The notes under the pieces were generated by a model. That model did not search any database, was not told the origin of the DNA, and saw nothing but the letters and a program-made list of their open reading frames with translations. The position numbers were made by a program, and so were the translations under genes. Positions 7,988 to 18,400 of a stretch of DNA of 64,000 nucleotides are shown piece by piece; within the stretch, counting starts at the first letter, position 1, and the number at the start of each line of letters is the position of its first letter. Source of the DNA: Sphingopyxis sp. YF1 (lineage in GTDB: Bacteria > Pseudomonadota > Alphaproteobacteria > Sphingomonadales > Sphingomonadaceae); assembly GCF_022701295.1 (NCBI RefSeq), contig NZ_CP033204.1, forward strand, positions 3,100,001 through 3,164,000, read 5' to 3'.

Positions 7988-10918
7988 ATGAACTGTTTTG
8001 CAAAATGGCGTACGGCCGCATTCCTCTCTTCGGCGATGATCGCGCTCGCCGCCGGAACCGCGCATGCGCAGACTGAAAGCGCACCTCAAGCGGCCGAAAC
8101 CGGCGCACGCGAGGGCACGGTGACCGGCCGCGTCTACGACGAAGCGAGCGGCAAGTCGCTGCGCGGCGCGATCGTGCGCGTCGTCGGCACGAACATACAG
8201 GATTATACGACCGAGGATGGTCGCTATCAGATCGCCGCGCCGGCCGGACCGATCACCCTCCAGATCGAATATGTGGGTCTCGACACGGTCACGCGGGCGG
8301 TGGACGTGACGCCGGGCGCCAACAGCGCCGTCGACGTCCAGCTGACCAGCAGTGCGCTCAGCCGCGAGGAGATCGTCGTCCGCGCGCAGGCCAGCGGCCA
8401 GGCGCTCGCGATCAACCAGCAAAAAACCGCCAACGGCATCGTCAACATCGTCTCCGAAGAGACCTTCGGTCCGTCGCCCGACGGCAATATCGGCTACGCG
8501 CTCCAGCGTCTGCCCGGGCTCAGCGTCAACACCGATCAGGACGGCTCACCGACCGGGATCAACATTCGCGGTATCGAAGGCGACTACAACTCCTTTCAGG
8601 TCGACGGGAACCGTGTTCCGACCTCTGGCGGATCACGCGGCATCAACCTCACCAGGTTCGCTGGTGACGGCATCACGACGATCGAAGTGATCAAGGCGCC
8701 CACACCCGACCGCGACGGCGACGCGATCGGGGGCATCGTCAATGTCGTAACGCGCAGCGCCTTCCAGCGCAGCGGCCAGGAAATCGCCGTGGACGTCGGC
8801 GGCGTGTACAGTGACCTGCCCAACAAGATGGGCCACGCGGTCACTGCGCAATATTCGGACATCTTCAGCATCGGCGGCGGCGACCGGAACTTCGGCATCA
8901 GCGGCACGATCAGCAACTACCGGACCGACCGCTACTCGCTCAACCGCGACATGGACTGGGTCCAGGTGACACCGGCGAACAACCCTGCGCTGGGCCTCGA
9001 ACAATATAGCGATCCTGTGTGGTTCATGGAATCGTCGCACTGGGAATATGACACGCGCGTCACCAGGACGACCACGGCCAACCTCAATCTCGACTTTCGT
9101 ACCGACCCCTTCAATTCCTTCTACGCCCGCTTCGGATACAGCAATGCGGGGCGCCGCGGCGAGAAGTTCGAAACCGACATCGACATCGACACGCGCTTTC
9201 AAGACGCGGTGGGCGGCCGCAAGACCTATGCCGAACTCACGCCCGACTATGGCCGCGGCACGACGGGGAACAACGGGTCGCGCGCGTCGCGCGGGTGGAT
9301 CGGGACCGAGGACGATCGCAAGTCGCGCTTTTTCTCCGCCAATTTCGGCGGCCGTCACGAAGGCACCAACGACCTTCTGACCTATGATTTCTTTTATTCG
9401 CGCAACAAGGACCGGACGACCAACGACAATGAACTCAACTTCGTCATGGAACCCGACGATCCATGGCTCCAGTTCGAATATCAGCTGATCGACGTCTCGC
9501 GCGGCGAGGTGATCATCAACGAGCTCAGCGGACGCGATCCGACCGATCTCTCACTCGTGACCGAGGGCGAACTCATCCTCAACAACTCGGTCGGTATCGA
9601 GAAGGTCTACAGCGCGCGTGCCGATTATGAACGGACCTTCGATCTCGGATCGAGCGCCTTTACCTTCAAGGCCGGCGCAAAATATTACCGTAGCAAGCGC
9701 CGCTTCGACCAGGTTGCCGACGTCTATTCGATGGACGAGGCCTTTCCCTATGCCGACGTCGCCAATCCCAATAACAAGGTCATTCTCGGCGGCAGCAAAT
9801 ATTTCGACGTCATCCCTGCCAAGGGCGTCGCGCTTCTGCAGAGCCGGCCCGAACTGTTCAGCTTCGAAGAAGAGGACGCGCTCGAGGACAGCTATTTCGA
9901 GGATTATGACGCCTCGGAAACGACCAAGGCAGGCTATATCATGGGCACATGGCGTTCGGGCGCCCACACCATTCTCGGCGGTGTGCGCTACGAGCATGTG
10001 AACTGGAAGAACAGCAACTACCAGGTCAGCTATCTCGACGGCGATGCAAGCTTCACGCGTGCGAAGCAGGGCGACAAATATGGCCACTGGCTGCCGAGCA
10101 TCCATTTCCGCCACGAACTCGCACCGAACCTCATCATGCGTGAAAGCTACAATCGCAGCTATGGTCGCCCGCGGCTCAGCGAACTGACGCAGGGGCGGTT
10201 CGTGAACGAGGATGGCGACATCGTCGACGGGAACCCCAATCTCAAGCCCGCGCTGTCCGACAATTTCGATGCCCAGCTCGAATATTATACCGACAATGGC
10301 GGACTCTACAGCATCGCCGTCTTCTACAAGAATGTCCGCGATTTCAGCTACACGCAGGTCTACAACTTCAACAACGTCGACGCGAACGGGATCCCGATCC
10401 AGAATCCCGACGGCGACCTCGAATATGAGGTTCCGATGAACGGGTCGACCGCGAAGAATTACGGGATCGAGCTGATCGCGCGCCAGCGCTTCACCTTCCT
10501 TCCCGGCGCGCTGCGCGGCCTGAGCGCCAGCGTCAGTGCCACCTTCTCGGACAGCAAGGCGACCTATCCGAACCGCACCGACGACCGCGACCTTCCGGTT
10601 CCGGGCTTCTCGAAATTCCTCTTCACCGGGTCGCTCGAATGGGCGTGGAAGGGGTTCGAAATTCGCGCCGACTACATTCACCGCAGCCACTATGTCGAAG
10701 GTCTCGGCGACAGCATCGAGAGCGACGAATTCTATGCCGCCGAGCAGCGCGTCGACCTGCAGGCCGCGTACAGCTTTGCCAAAAACCTCCGCGCTTATGT
10801 CGCGGTCACCAATCTGACCGACGAACCGCAGGTGTCCTACTCGGGCTATCGCCAGTTCGTCGAGGACGCGAGCCTCACCGGGCGGAAGTTCCGTTTCGGC
10901 CTCGAATATAAATTCTGA
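7988..10918 (+). CDS. TonB-dependent outer-membrane receptor with N-terminal regulatory-like domain
   Basis: A 976-residue receptor. The chosen ATG has a GGGGG ribosome-binding run 7-11 bases upstream and opens a clear signal peptide ending at A-H-A-Q. After it comes a carboxypeptidase-regulatory-like fold (about 40-130: G-T-V-T-G-R-V-Y-D-E, then T-T-E-D-G-R-Y-Q-I), then a plug domain (I-N-I-R-G-I-E-G-D-Y-N, V-I-K-A-P-T-P-D), then a long beta-barrel ending in aromatic F (R-F-G-L-E-Y-K-F). It energises import of a large or scarce ligand through TonB. The alkaline phosphatase gene follows after 14 bp, suggesting a phosphorylated substrate. The ligand is inferred only from that neighbour. Confidence 0.92.
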   Translation: MNCFAKWRTAAFLSSAMIALAAGTAHAQTESAPQAAETGAREGTVTGRVYDEASGKSLRGAIVRVVGTNIQDYTTEDGRYQIAAPAGPITLQIEYVGLDTVTRAVDVTPGANSAVDVQLTSSALSREEIVVRAQASGQALAINQQKTANGIVNIVSEETFGPSPDGNIGYALQRLPGLSVNTDQDGSPTGINIRGIEGDYNSFQVDGNRVPTSGGSRGINLTRFAGDGITTIEVIKAPTPDRDGDAIGGIVNVVTRSAFQRSGQEIAVDVGGVYSDLPNKMGHAVTAQYSDIFSIGGGDRNFGISGTISNYRTDRYSLNRDMDWVQVTPANNPALGLEQYSDPVWFMESSHWEYDTRVTRTTTANLNLDFRTDPFNSFYARFGYSNAGRRGEKFETDIDIDTRFQDAVGGRKTYAELTPDYGRGTTGNNGSRASRGWIGTEDDRKSRFFSANFGGRHEGTNDLLTYDFFYSRNKDRTTNDNELNFVMEPDDPWLQFEYQLIDVSRGEVIINELSGRDPTDLSLVTEGELILNNSVGIEKVYSARADYERTFDLGSSAFTFKAGAKYYRSKRRFDQVADVYSMDEAFPYADVANPNNKVILGGSKYFDVIPAKGVALLQSRPELFSFEEEDALEDSYFEDYDASETTKAGYIMGTWRSGAHTILGGVRYEHVNWKNSNYQVSYLDGDASFTRAKQGDKYGHWLPSIHFRHELAPNLIMRESYNRSYGRPRLSELTQGRFVNEDGDIVDGNPNLKPALSDNFDAQLEYYTDNGGLYSIAVFYKNVRDFSYTQVYNFNNVDANGIPIQNPDGDLEYEVPMNGSTAKNYGIELIARQRFTFLPGALRGLSASVSATFSDSKATYPNRTDDRDLPVPGFSKFLFTGSLEWAWKGFEIRADYIHRSHYVEGLGDSIESDEFYAAEQRVDLQAAYSFAKNLRAYVAVTNLTDEPQVSYSGYRQFVEDASLTGRKFRFGLEYKF

Positions 10919-10932
10919 TCGAAAAGAGAGCG

Positions 10933-12132
10933 ATGACGATGAAAAAAATCCTTCCTTATGGGCTCTGCCTTCCGCTCGCCCTTGCCGCCGCCGCCTCCGC
11001 AGCCGCGCAATCAAGCTCGACCGACACCTCTGCCCCGGCTGTCGCCACGAACGCCACCGCTCAGAGCGCACCGCGCACCGCGAAGAATGTCATCCTGTTC
11101 CTCGCCGATGCCGGCGGCGTGTCGGCGGTCCACGCCGCGAGCCTGCTCGCCTATGGCGAACCCCTGAAGCTCCGCATCCAGCAATGGCCGCATCTGGGAC
11201 TCAGCGAGACGTCGCCCGTCGACGCCTTCGTGTCGGACTCGGCGAACGGCATGTCGTCGATCGTCACCGGCGTGAAGACCCGCAACGGGGTCATCAGCCA
11301 GGGCCCCGACGTCGAACGCGGCAAGAAGGATGGAACGCCCACCAAGACCATCCTCGAATATGCCGAAGAGCGCGGTCTGCTCACCGGCGTGATCAGCACG
11401 CAGTCGATCGCCGATGCGACGCCGGCCGCCAACTACGCACATTCGAACGACCGCAAGAAATGGGGCGAGATCTTCCCGCAGGCCTTCACGCCGCGCTTCG
11501 GCGATGGCGTGGACGTCCTGTTCGGCGCAGGTCGCCGCAAGATCGGCGAGCAGTTGACGGCCGCGGGAACGAGCTTCGACCAGTTGGCCACCAAGCACGG
11601 TCGCCCGATCCGCGCCACGCTGGCCGAGGTAACGGCAGGTGAGAAGCGTCCGGTCGTCGTCGCCGACGAGATCGACGTTCGCGCTGCTACGCTCAAGGCG
11701 CTGGACATCCTCGAGAAATCGCCGAAGGGCTATTTTCTCGCCGTCGAATGGGACGCCCACACCGACGACCCGCGCGAAGGCCTCGAGAATATCGCGAACT
11801 TCGACCGGCTGATCGCAGAAGTCGAAAAGCGCGTGAACCTCGACGATACGCTCCTGATCTTTACCGCCGACCACAGCTTCGGCCTGCAGGTCGACGGCGG
11901 GCGCCGCGGCGGCGATGTCCTTCAGGGCTATGACGCGTGGAAGGCAGCCAAGACGAAGGACGGGATCGTCCGGCTCGAAAATGTCCTGGTCAACGACACG
12001 CATACTGCCGAGGAAGTCCCTGCGCTCGCCACGGGCGCCGGCGCCGAGCGCGTCCGCGGCTACTTCCCCAACACCCACCTGTTCGACGTCATGATGAAGG
12101 CGTTCGGCTGGACGGCCGGCGCTGCAAAATAG
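10933..12132 (+). CDS. Periplasmic alkaline phosphatase, PhoA superfamily
   Basis: A 399-residue exported phosphomonoesterase. The signal peptide runs to about A-A-S-A-A-A-Q. The nucleophile S103 sits in V-S-D-S-A-N-G-M, with the metal-binding stretch W-D-A-H-T-D-D-P and the motif T-A-D-H-S-F-G near the C-terminus supplying further zinc ligands. The usual D-S-A-x-x-x-T is D-S-A-N-G-M-S here, a variant within the family. It is 14 bp downstream of the TonB receptor and likely co-transcribed. It would release phosphate from organic esters in the periplasm. GAGAG before the first ATG supports the start; a second ATG two codons later is possible. Confidence 0.88.
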   Translation: MTMKKILPYGLCLPLALAAAASAAAQSSSTDTSAPAVATNATAQSAPRTAKNVILFLADAGGVSAVHAASLLAYGEPLKLRIQQWPHLGLSETSPVDAFVSDSANGMSSIVTGVKTRNGVISQGPDVERGKKDGTPTKTILEYAEERGLLTGVISTQSIADATPAANYAHSNDRKKWGEIFPQAFTPRFGDGVDVLFGAGRRKIGEQLTAAGTSFDQLATKHGRPIRATLAEVTAGEKRPVVVADEIDVRAATLKALDILEKSPKGYFLAVEWDAHTDDPREGLENIANFDRLIAEVEKRVNLDDTLLIFTADHSFGLQVDGGRRGGDVLQGYDAWKAAKTKDGIVRLENVLVNDTHTAEEVPALATGAGAERVRGYFPNTHLFDVMMKAFGWTAGAAK

Positions 12133-12199
12133 AAACCGAGGGGCTGCGCGGTGCGCGCGCCTCATCGCTCGGACGGTGGCGAATGGCCGCTAGCGGACG

Positions 12200-12233
12200 G
12201 TCAGCTTTCGGCAACGATTTGCCAAAAGCTGAC
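12200..12233. terminator. Hairpin after the alkaline phosphatase gene
   Basis: GTCAGCTTT pairs with AAAGCTGAC, with GGCAA/TTGCC extending the stem inward. There is no T tract after it, so it may end the receptor-phosphatase transcript only weakly, or be an RNA-stabilising hairpin. The rest of the 200-bp gap up to the kinase gene holds no gene. Confidence 0.35.
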
Positions 12234-12332
12234 GTCGGCAAGGTGAAGGCCGGCTCTCTTCGAAGGCCTTTCGAAAGGCCGCTTTTACCTCGATCACCGA
12301 TGATATATCCCTATTATGGGGGAGATAGCATC

Positions 12333-14771
12333 ATGACCGCGCTCGACCGCGACGATTGGCAGGCGATCCAAGAGCTATTCGATGAACTCGTCGACCTGCC
12401 GCCGGATGCCCAGACCCAAGGACTGACGGGGTCGACGCACGTGCCCGAAATCGTCTCTGCCGTCCGCGGCCTGCTCGCCGCCTCGCGCGGCGAAGGAATC
12501 CTCGACCTGAGCCCGCCGCCACTCGGTGCGGAAGCGGCAATGGTCAGCTATACCTCGCTCGCTGCAGGGCAGGATGTCGGCGGCTTCACCATCGAGCGGC
12601 TGATCGGCCGCGGCGGGCTCGGCGAGGTCTATCTCGCACACCGCGCCGGCGCCGATTTCGACCAGCGGGTCGCGCTCAAGCTGCTGCGCGTCGACGCGGC
12701 CGAGCGCGCCGAAAGCTTTGCGCGCGAACGCCGGCTGCTCGCGCGGCTCGACCATCCCGGTATCGCGCGGCTGATCGATGCCGGGGTCGCACCCGATGGA
12801 CGTCCCTATATCGTCATGGACTATGTCGACGGCCTGCCCGTCGACGAATGGTGCCGCGTCCATGCGGCCGACCTCGACACGCGGCTCCGGCTGTTTCGCG
12901 AAACCTGCGACGCGGTCGCCTACGCCCACGCCAACCTCGTCGTCCACCGCGACATCAAGCCGTCGAACATATTGGTCGACCCGGCGGGCAAGCCACGCCT
13001 CGTCGATTTCGGTATCGGCAAGCTGCTCGACGACAGCGCCGCGCTGCCCGCGACGACGCAGGCGATGCTCACCCCCGACTATGCCGCGCCCGAACAGCTC
13101 GACGGCGACGAGGCGACCGTCGCAACCGACGTCTACGCCCTCGGCGTCGTGCTCTACGAACTGGTGAGCGGCAAGAGTCCCTGGCGCGGCGAAAAATCCT
13201 CGGTGCCCGCGATGATCCGGCGCGTCCTCTATGAGGACGCCGCCCTCCCCAGCCGCGCCGCGGCCTCGGGCGGTGCCCCGGTCCCCGCGAACCGGATCGG
13301 CGGCGATCTCGACGCAATCGTGATGAAGGCGATGCGCCGCAACCCCGCCGAACGCTATCTGAGCGTCAGCGCGCTGTCCGAGGATGTCGCCCGCCACCAG
13401 CAATTCCTGCCCGTTCAGGCCCGCGACGGGTCGACCCGCTATATGGCCGGGCGCTTCCTCCGCCGCTATCGCTGGGGGGTGGCCGCGACCGCGGCAGTGC
13501 TCGCCGCATTGCTCGTCGGGGCCGGCGGCATCGCATGGCAGGCCCGCCAGACCGCTATCGAGCGCGACGCCGCACTCGCCGAAGCGAAGCGCTCGGAGGC
13601 GATCAACCGTCTGCTCAGCGTGATGCTGCGCGACACCGCCGCAACCGACGCGGGAGAGAGTGCGACGGTCAAGCAGATGCTCGACCAGACCGCCGACCGT
13701 CTCGCCAATTCGCTCGACAAGAGCGAGGAATCGGCCGTTCTCGTCGCGACGCTCTACAATCTTTATGTGAACCTCGAGGACAATCTCGGCTCGTATACCC
13801 TCGTCAGCCGGGCGCTCGAACGCGGGGTCGGCAGCGACAGCGCCGCCGCCACGGCGGACCTGAAGGTCAAGAAGGCCGCGGCCGCGGCCGCGACGGGCAA
13901 TACCGGCGAAATGCCCGCGTTGATCGCGGACGCCGAACGCGTCTTCGCGACCGATCCGGTGCGCTATCGCCTGCAGATCGTCGAGTTGAAACAGGCCAAG
14001 GCGCAATATCTGCGCCGTACCGGCAAGACCGAGGAGGCGGTCAAGCTGCTCGTGTCGTTGCTGCCCGACGCCGAGGTCGTGTGGAAGGAAAACCACCGCG
14101 ACATGCTGTCGATCTACAACAACATCCTCGTCTACATGATCGAACTCGGCCAGCTCGACCAAATGACGCCGATCATCGCGCGCGCCGAGGCGCTTATCGC
14201 GCGATCGGGCGAGACGAACAGCGGGTCGGACCTCAATATCCGGCAGCTCAAGGCGTTGCGCCTGATCCGCCTCGGCAAGCCTCAAGAGGCCGAACCCCTG
14301 CTCGTCGCCCTCGTCGCCCAGCGCCGCGCGACGCTGGGGGAATCGGCGGGTCTCGCGGTCGACCTGATGCAGCTCAGTCGCGCACAGATGCCGCTCGGCA
14401 AATATGCCGAAGCGCGCAAGGCGCTCGAGGAAGCCTGGCCGATGGCCGCCGACAATCTGTCGCCCAAGGCATTGCCGACAATCATCATCGGCGCCGCGCT
14501 CGCCGAGGCACGCGCCGAGTCCGGCGATATCGACGGCGCGCAGGCGCTGGTCACCCGGCTCCAGCCCCTGTTCGACGCCGCAGCGCCGGGCCTGCCCACC
14601 GGGGTTCTCGCGCGCGCCCGCGCCATCCTCCGGCTGAAGCAGGGCCGCCTCGCCGAGGCGCGCAAGGAAATCGACGCCGCCGACAAGATCTTCCGCGAAG
14701 CCGGTCCGAATGGCGACTCCTATCTCCCGTCGGTCGCCGCGCTCCGCAAACGCATCGCCGCGGGCCGCTAG
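12333..14771 (+). CDS. Membrane Ser/Thr protein kinase with C-terminal TPR-like region
   Basis: An 812-residue Hanks-type kinase. The kinase domain (about 85-360) has the glycine loop G-R-G-G-L-G-E-V, catalytic K116 (V-A-L-K), H205-R-D207 with K-P-S-N, D225-F-G and an A-P-E motif. A transmembrane helix follows at about 382-403. The remaining 400 residues are helical repeats of TPR type, likely facing the periplasm. The ATG has a GGGGGAG site upstream. It ends in a CTAG that is also the stop of an ECF sigma gene on the other strand. Kinase-ECF pairs exist elsewhere (EcfP-PknT of Vibrio parahaemolyticus, where the kinase activates the sigma factor), so this kinase probably acts on its neighbour. 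Confidence 0.92.
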   Translation: MTALDRDDWQAIQELFDELVDLPPDAQTQGLTGSTHVPEIVSAVRGLLAASRGEGILDLSPPPLGAEAAMVSYTSLAAGQDVGGFTIERLIGRGGLGEVYLAHRAGADFDQRVALKLLRVDAAERAESFARERRLLARLDHPGIARLIDAGVAPDGRPYIVMDYVDGLPVDEWCRVHAADLDTRLRLFRETCDAVAYAHANLVVHRDIKPSNILVDPAGKPRLVDFGIGKLLDDSAALPATTQAMLTPDYAAPEQLDGDEATVATDVYALGVVLYELVSGKSPWRGEKSSVPAMIRRVLYEDAALPSRAAASGGAPVPANRIGGDLDAIVMKAMRRNPAERYLSVSALSEDVARHQQFLPVQARDGSTRYMAGRFLRRYRWGVAATAAVLAALLVGAGGIAWQARQTAIERDAALAEAKRSEAINRLLSVMLRDTAATDAGESATVKQMLDQTADRLANSLDKSEESAVLVATLYNLYVNLEDNLGSYTLVSRALERGVGSDSAAATADLKVKKAAAAAATGNTGEMPALIADAERVFATDPVRYRLQIVELKQAKAQYLRRTGKTEEAVKLLVSLLPDAEVVWKENHRDMLSIYNNILVYMIELGQLDQMTPIIARAEALIARSGETNSGSDLNIRQLKALRLIRLGKPQEAEPLLVALVAQRRATLGESAGLAVDLMQLSRAQMPLGKYAEARKALEEAWPMAADNLSPKALPTIIIGAALAEARAESGDIDGAQALVTRLQPLFDAAAPGLPTGVLARARAILRLKQGRLAEARKEIDAADKIFREAGPNGDSYLPSVAALRKRIAAGR

Positions 14772-15406
14772 GTCGCCGCCATCTCCTGATGGATCCACGC
14801 GCGCGCCTGCACCCACCAGCGGCGCACGGTGCGGTCGGTTACACCCAGAACGTCGGCGGTTTCGCGCTCGTCCATTCCGGCAAAGAAACGGCAATCGACA
14901 ACTTGCGCCAGATTGGCATCGAGCCGCTTCAATCCCTCTAGCGCTTCGCCCAGCCTCAGCACCTGCTCGTCCTCGGGTACGGCGGCAGCCAGTGAATCGA
15001 GGCTCTGGGTGAAGCTGAAATCGCCCGCCCCGCGCTTCGACGCCAGCCGGGCCCGCGCTGCGTCGATCAATATATGCCGCATCGCGGTCGCCGCGCAGGC
15101 GAGGAAGTGCGACTGGCTTTCCCAGCCGTCGGCGCGGCGCAATTTGACATAAGCCTCGTTGATCAGCGCGGTCGTCTGCAGGGTCTGCGGACCGCCGGCG
15201 CGATAATGCTCGCGCCGGGCGATCGTCCGCAACTCCTCGTAAAGCGCGGCGACGAGCGCATCGGCCGTTCGCGGAAATTTTTCCGAAGGAGGCGTGTCCG
15301 GTTCGATCGCCTTTTCCCGTCTTACCTTTTGCCAGCCGTTTTGGCCGTTCGATTTTATGCGGACGCACCAAGGCTTTGGCAAGCGTGATCGCCGGTCCGC
15401 CGGCAT
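14768..15406 (-). CDS. ECF sigma factor of the kinase-associated (TIGR02999-like) type
   Basis: About 212 residues. Region 2 carries the D-A-L-V-A-A-L-Y-E-E-L-R-T-I-A-R-R stretch followed by T-L-Q-T-T-A-L-I-N-E-A-Y-V-K-L. Region 4 has E-R-E-T-A-D-V-L-G-V-T-D-R-T-V-R-R-W, the helix-turn-helix that reads the -35 element. No anti-sigma gene is adjacent. The linked transmembrane Ser/Thr kinase, which shares its stop site, is the likely control. The start is uncertain: ATG at 15406 is the nearest ATG before region 2 and has no good ribosome-binding site; a TTG at 15382 is another option. The divergent YadA-like gene starts 92 bp away and may be a target. Confidence 0.85.
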   Translation of the reverse strand: MPADRRSRLPKPWCVRIKSNGQNGWQKVRREKAIEPDTPPSEKFPRTADALVAALYEELRTIARREHYRAGGPQTLQTTALINEAYVKLRRADGWESQSHFLACAATAMRHILIDAARARLASKRGAGDFSFTQSLDSLAAAVPEDEQVLRLGEALEGLKRLDANLAQVVDCRFFAGMDERETADVLGVTDRTVRRWWVQARAWIHQEMAAT

Positions 15407-15497
15407 CGCGCGCGGGGCCGACATGCCGGACGAGCGAAGCCCCGAGGTCGCGTTTTCATCGCAGCCGCACCGCGCGGCGAAGGCAAGGGGATTACCG

Positions 15498-18400
15498 ATG
15501 CGCCAGACCACCAGATTGCTTCTCACCGTCGCGCCCGCGGCTTTGGCCTTGTCGCTGTCGGCACCGGCACACGCCGACCCGACACCCGAATGCAACAGCG
15601 GCTCCGCGGCGAACGCGACCGAATGCGGCGCCAATGCCGAGGCCGATGGCGAGGATTCGACCGCCGTCGGCGCCAACACCGCCACCCGCCAGCAATCGAC
15701 CTCGATCGGCAGCGGGGCCCTGTCGGGCTTCAACTCGGTCGCGACGGGCTATAATTCGGTCGCCTTCCTGAACGCCGTCGCCGTGGGCAGCGGCGCCGTG
15801 ACCGGCAATCAGGGCACTGCCGTCGGCACCGGCGCACGCGCGACGGGGACCCTCAACGCCACCGCAGTCGGCACCGGCGCACAGGCGATATCCGAAAACG
15901 CGACAGCGCTCGGCGCCATCGCCGCGGCCGAAGGCGAAAATGCGACCGCAATCGGGTTCAACACCAAGACGCGCGACCAGTCGACTTCGGTCGGCGCCAA
16001 TGCCCTGTCGGGGTTCAACTCGGTCGCGACGGGCTATAATTCGGTCGCCTTACTGAACGCCGTCGCCGTGGGCAGCGGCGCCGTGACCGGCAATCAGGGC
16101 ACTGCCGTCGGCACCGGCGCACGCGCGACGGGCAGCCTCAACGCCACCGCGGTCGGCACCGGCGCACAGGCCATTTCCGAAAATGCCACGTCGCTGGGGG
16201 CGAGCGCCGCGGCCGAGGGCGAGAATGCGACCGCAATCGGGTTCAACACCAAGACGCGCGACCAGTCGACCTCGGTCGGTGCCAACGCCCTCTCGGGCTT
16301 CAACTCGGTCGCGGCAGGCTATAATTCGGTGGCCTTCCTGAACGCAGTCTCGGTCGGCGGCGGTGCAGTCACGGGCAATCAGGGCACCGCTTTGGGCACC
16401 GGAGCGCGCGCGACGGGGACCCTCAACGCAACCGCGGTCGGGACGGGGGCACAGGCGACCGCCGAAGAAGCGAGCGCGCTCGGCGCCTATTCGACCGCCG
16501 GCGCCGACGATGCCACGGCGGTTGGCGTATTCGCCAATGCGACGGGTGCCAACAGCGTCGCACTCGGCCGCGGCTCGGTCGCCGATCGCGGCAACAGCGT
16601 GTCGGTCGGCATGGCAGGGGGCGAACGCCAGCTGACCAACCTCGCCGCCGGCACCGCCGCGACCGATGGCGTCAATGTCGCGCAGCTCGACGCCGCCATC
16701 GCGGGGGTTGTGGCGGGGTCCAACCCCTATGTCGGGGTCAATAGCACGGGGGCCCCCGCGCAGGCGACGGGCGACGACAGCTTTGCCGCCGGCGGCGGCG
16801 CGCAGGCGCAATCCGACGGTGCGACCGCCATCGGGTCGGGCGCGGTCGCCAAGAACGGCAAGGCAACCTCGATCGGCTTCGAGAATGTCGCGTCGGGCGA
16901 CGGCGCGGTGGCGATCGGCGACCCGAACAGCGCAACCGGCACCGGGGCGATCGCCGTCGGCGCCGACAATGTCGCCACGGGGACCGCCGCCATTGCACTC
17001 GGCAATCTGAGCAATGCGACGGGCAATTCGGCGATCGCGATGGGCGATCAGGCAGCGGCCTCGTCCGACGGCAACGTCGCGGTTGGTGGCCTCTCGCGGG
17101 CGACGGGCACCGAGACGATCGCGATCGGCCCCGACAGCCAGGCGACCGCAGCCCATGCCGTCGCGATCGGGGCATTCAGCCGCGCGGCCGCCATGGACGC
17201 CGCCGCGCTGGGCTGGGGCGCGCGTGCAACGGGCATCGGCTCGACCGCGACCGGCACCTTCGCCGAAGCGAGCGGCGAGCGCAGCACGGCAACCGGCCGC
17301 GACAGCATTGCCAATGCGACAGGATCGACCGCGACGGGCAATCTCAGCCGGGCAACGGGGTTCAACAGCACCACAACCGGTATCGGCGCGCAGGCGACCG
17401 CCGAAAGCAGCAGCGCCACCGGCTCCGGGGCGCTCGCGACCGGCGGTTTTTCGACGGCAACGGGCAGCTTCAGCGAAGCATCCGGCACGCGGAGCACCGC
17501 GACCGGCGACTTCGCCCACGCGACAGGACTGCAATCGACCGCGACCGGTGCGGGCAGCACGGCCTCCGCACTGGACGCGACGGCCGCTGGTTTCATTGCC
17601 GAGGCCAGCGCGGAAGGCGCAACCGCTGCCGGGACCTTTGCCCGCGCGCAGGCGTTCCAGAGCACCGCGGTCGGCCGCGACAGCCTCGCCAGCAGCGATT
17701 TCGCAACCGCCCTGGGCAGCGATTCGCAGGCCATCGCCCTCAACTCGGTGGCGCTCGGCAGCTTTTCGGTCGCCGACCGCGCCAACACCGTTTCCGTGGG
17801 CGTGGCAGGGGGCGAGCGGATCATCGCCAATGTCGGTGCCGGCACCGCGGGAACCGACGCGGTCAACCTCGCCCAGCTCAACGCCGGGCTGGCTGGCGTG
17901 GCCGCCGGCGCCAATCCCTATGTCGCTGTGAATTCCGCCGCCGCGAACGCACAGGCCGGCGGCCTCCGCTCGATCGCGGCCGGGGGCGGCGCCCAGGCGA
18001 GCGGCGAGGGTACGGTTGCGGTCGGCGAAAACGCCACCGCGGCGGGGGCGTTCGGAATCGCCATCGGCGGCGGCGATCTGCTCCCGACGCGCGCCAGCGG
18101 CGATTTTAGCATCGCCGTCGGTTCGCAATCGGTGGCGAGCGGCCGCGACGCCATCATGATCGGCAATATCGGCGGCGCCACCGGCGACGATTCGATCGCG
18201 ATCGGGGCGGGCGCCTTTGCCAGCGCCGATCGCTCGACCGTGCTCGGCGACGCCGCGACCGCTGCCGCGCCGAACAGCGTCGCGATCGGAGCGGGGTCGA
18301 GCGCCGATCGCGCCAACACCGTTTCCGTGGGCGCAGCGGGAGCGGAACGGATCATCGCCAATGTTGGCACCGCAACCGCGGGCACCGATGCGGTCAACCT

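Noticed and set aside
12375..15371. A 998-residue minus-strand frame over the kinase gene.
   Set aside because: Antisense to conserved kinase motifs. Its upstream end overlaps the sigma gene in another frame; it shows no signature of its own.
15407..15733. A long N-terminal extension of the ECF sigma factor to 15733.
   Set aside because: It would run through the start and signal peptide of the adhesin; sigma region 2 begins only near 15270.
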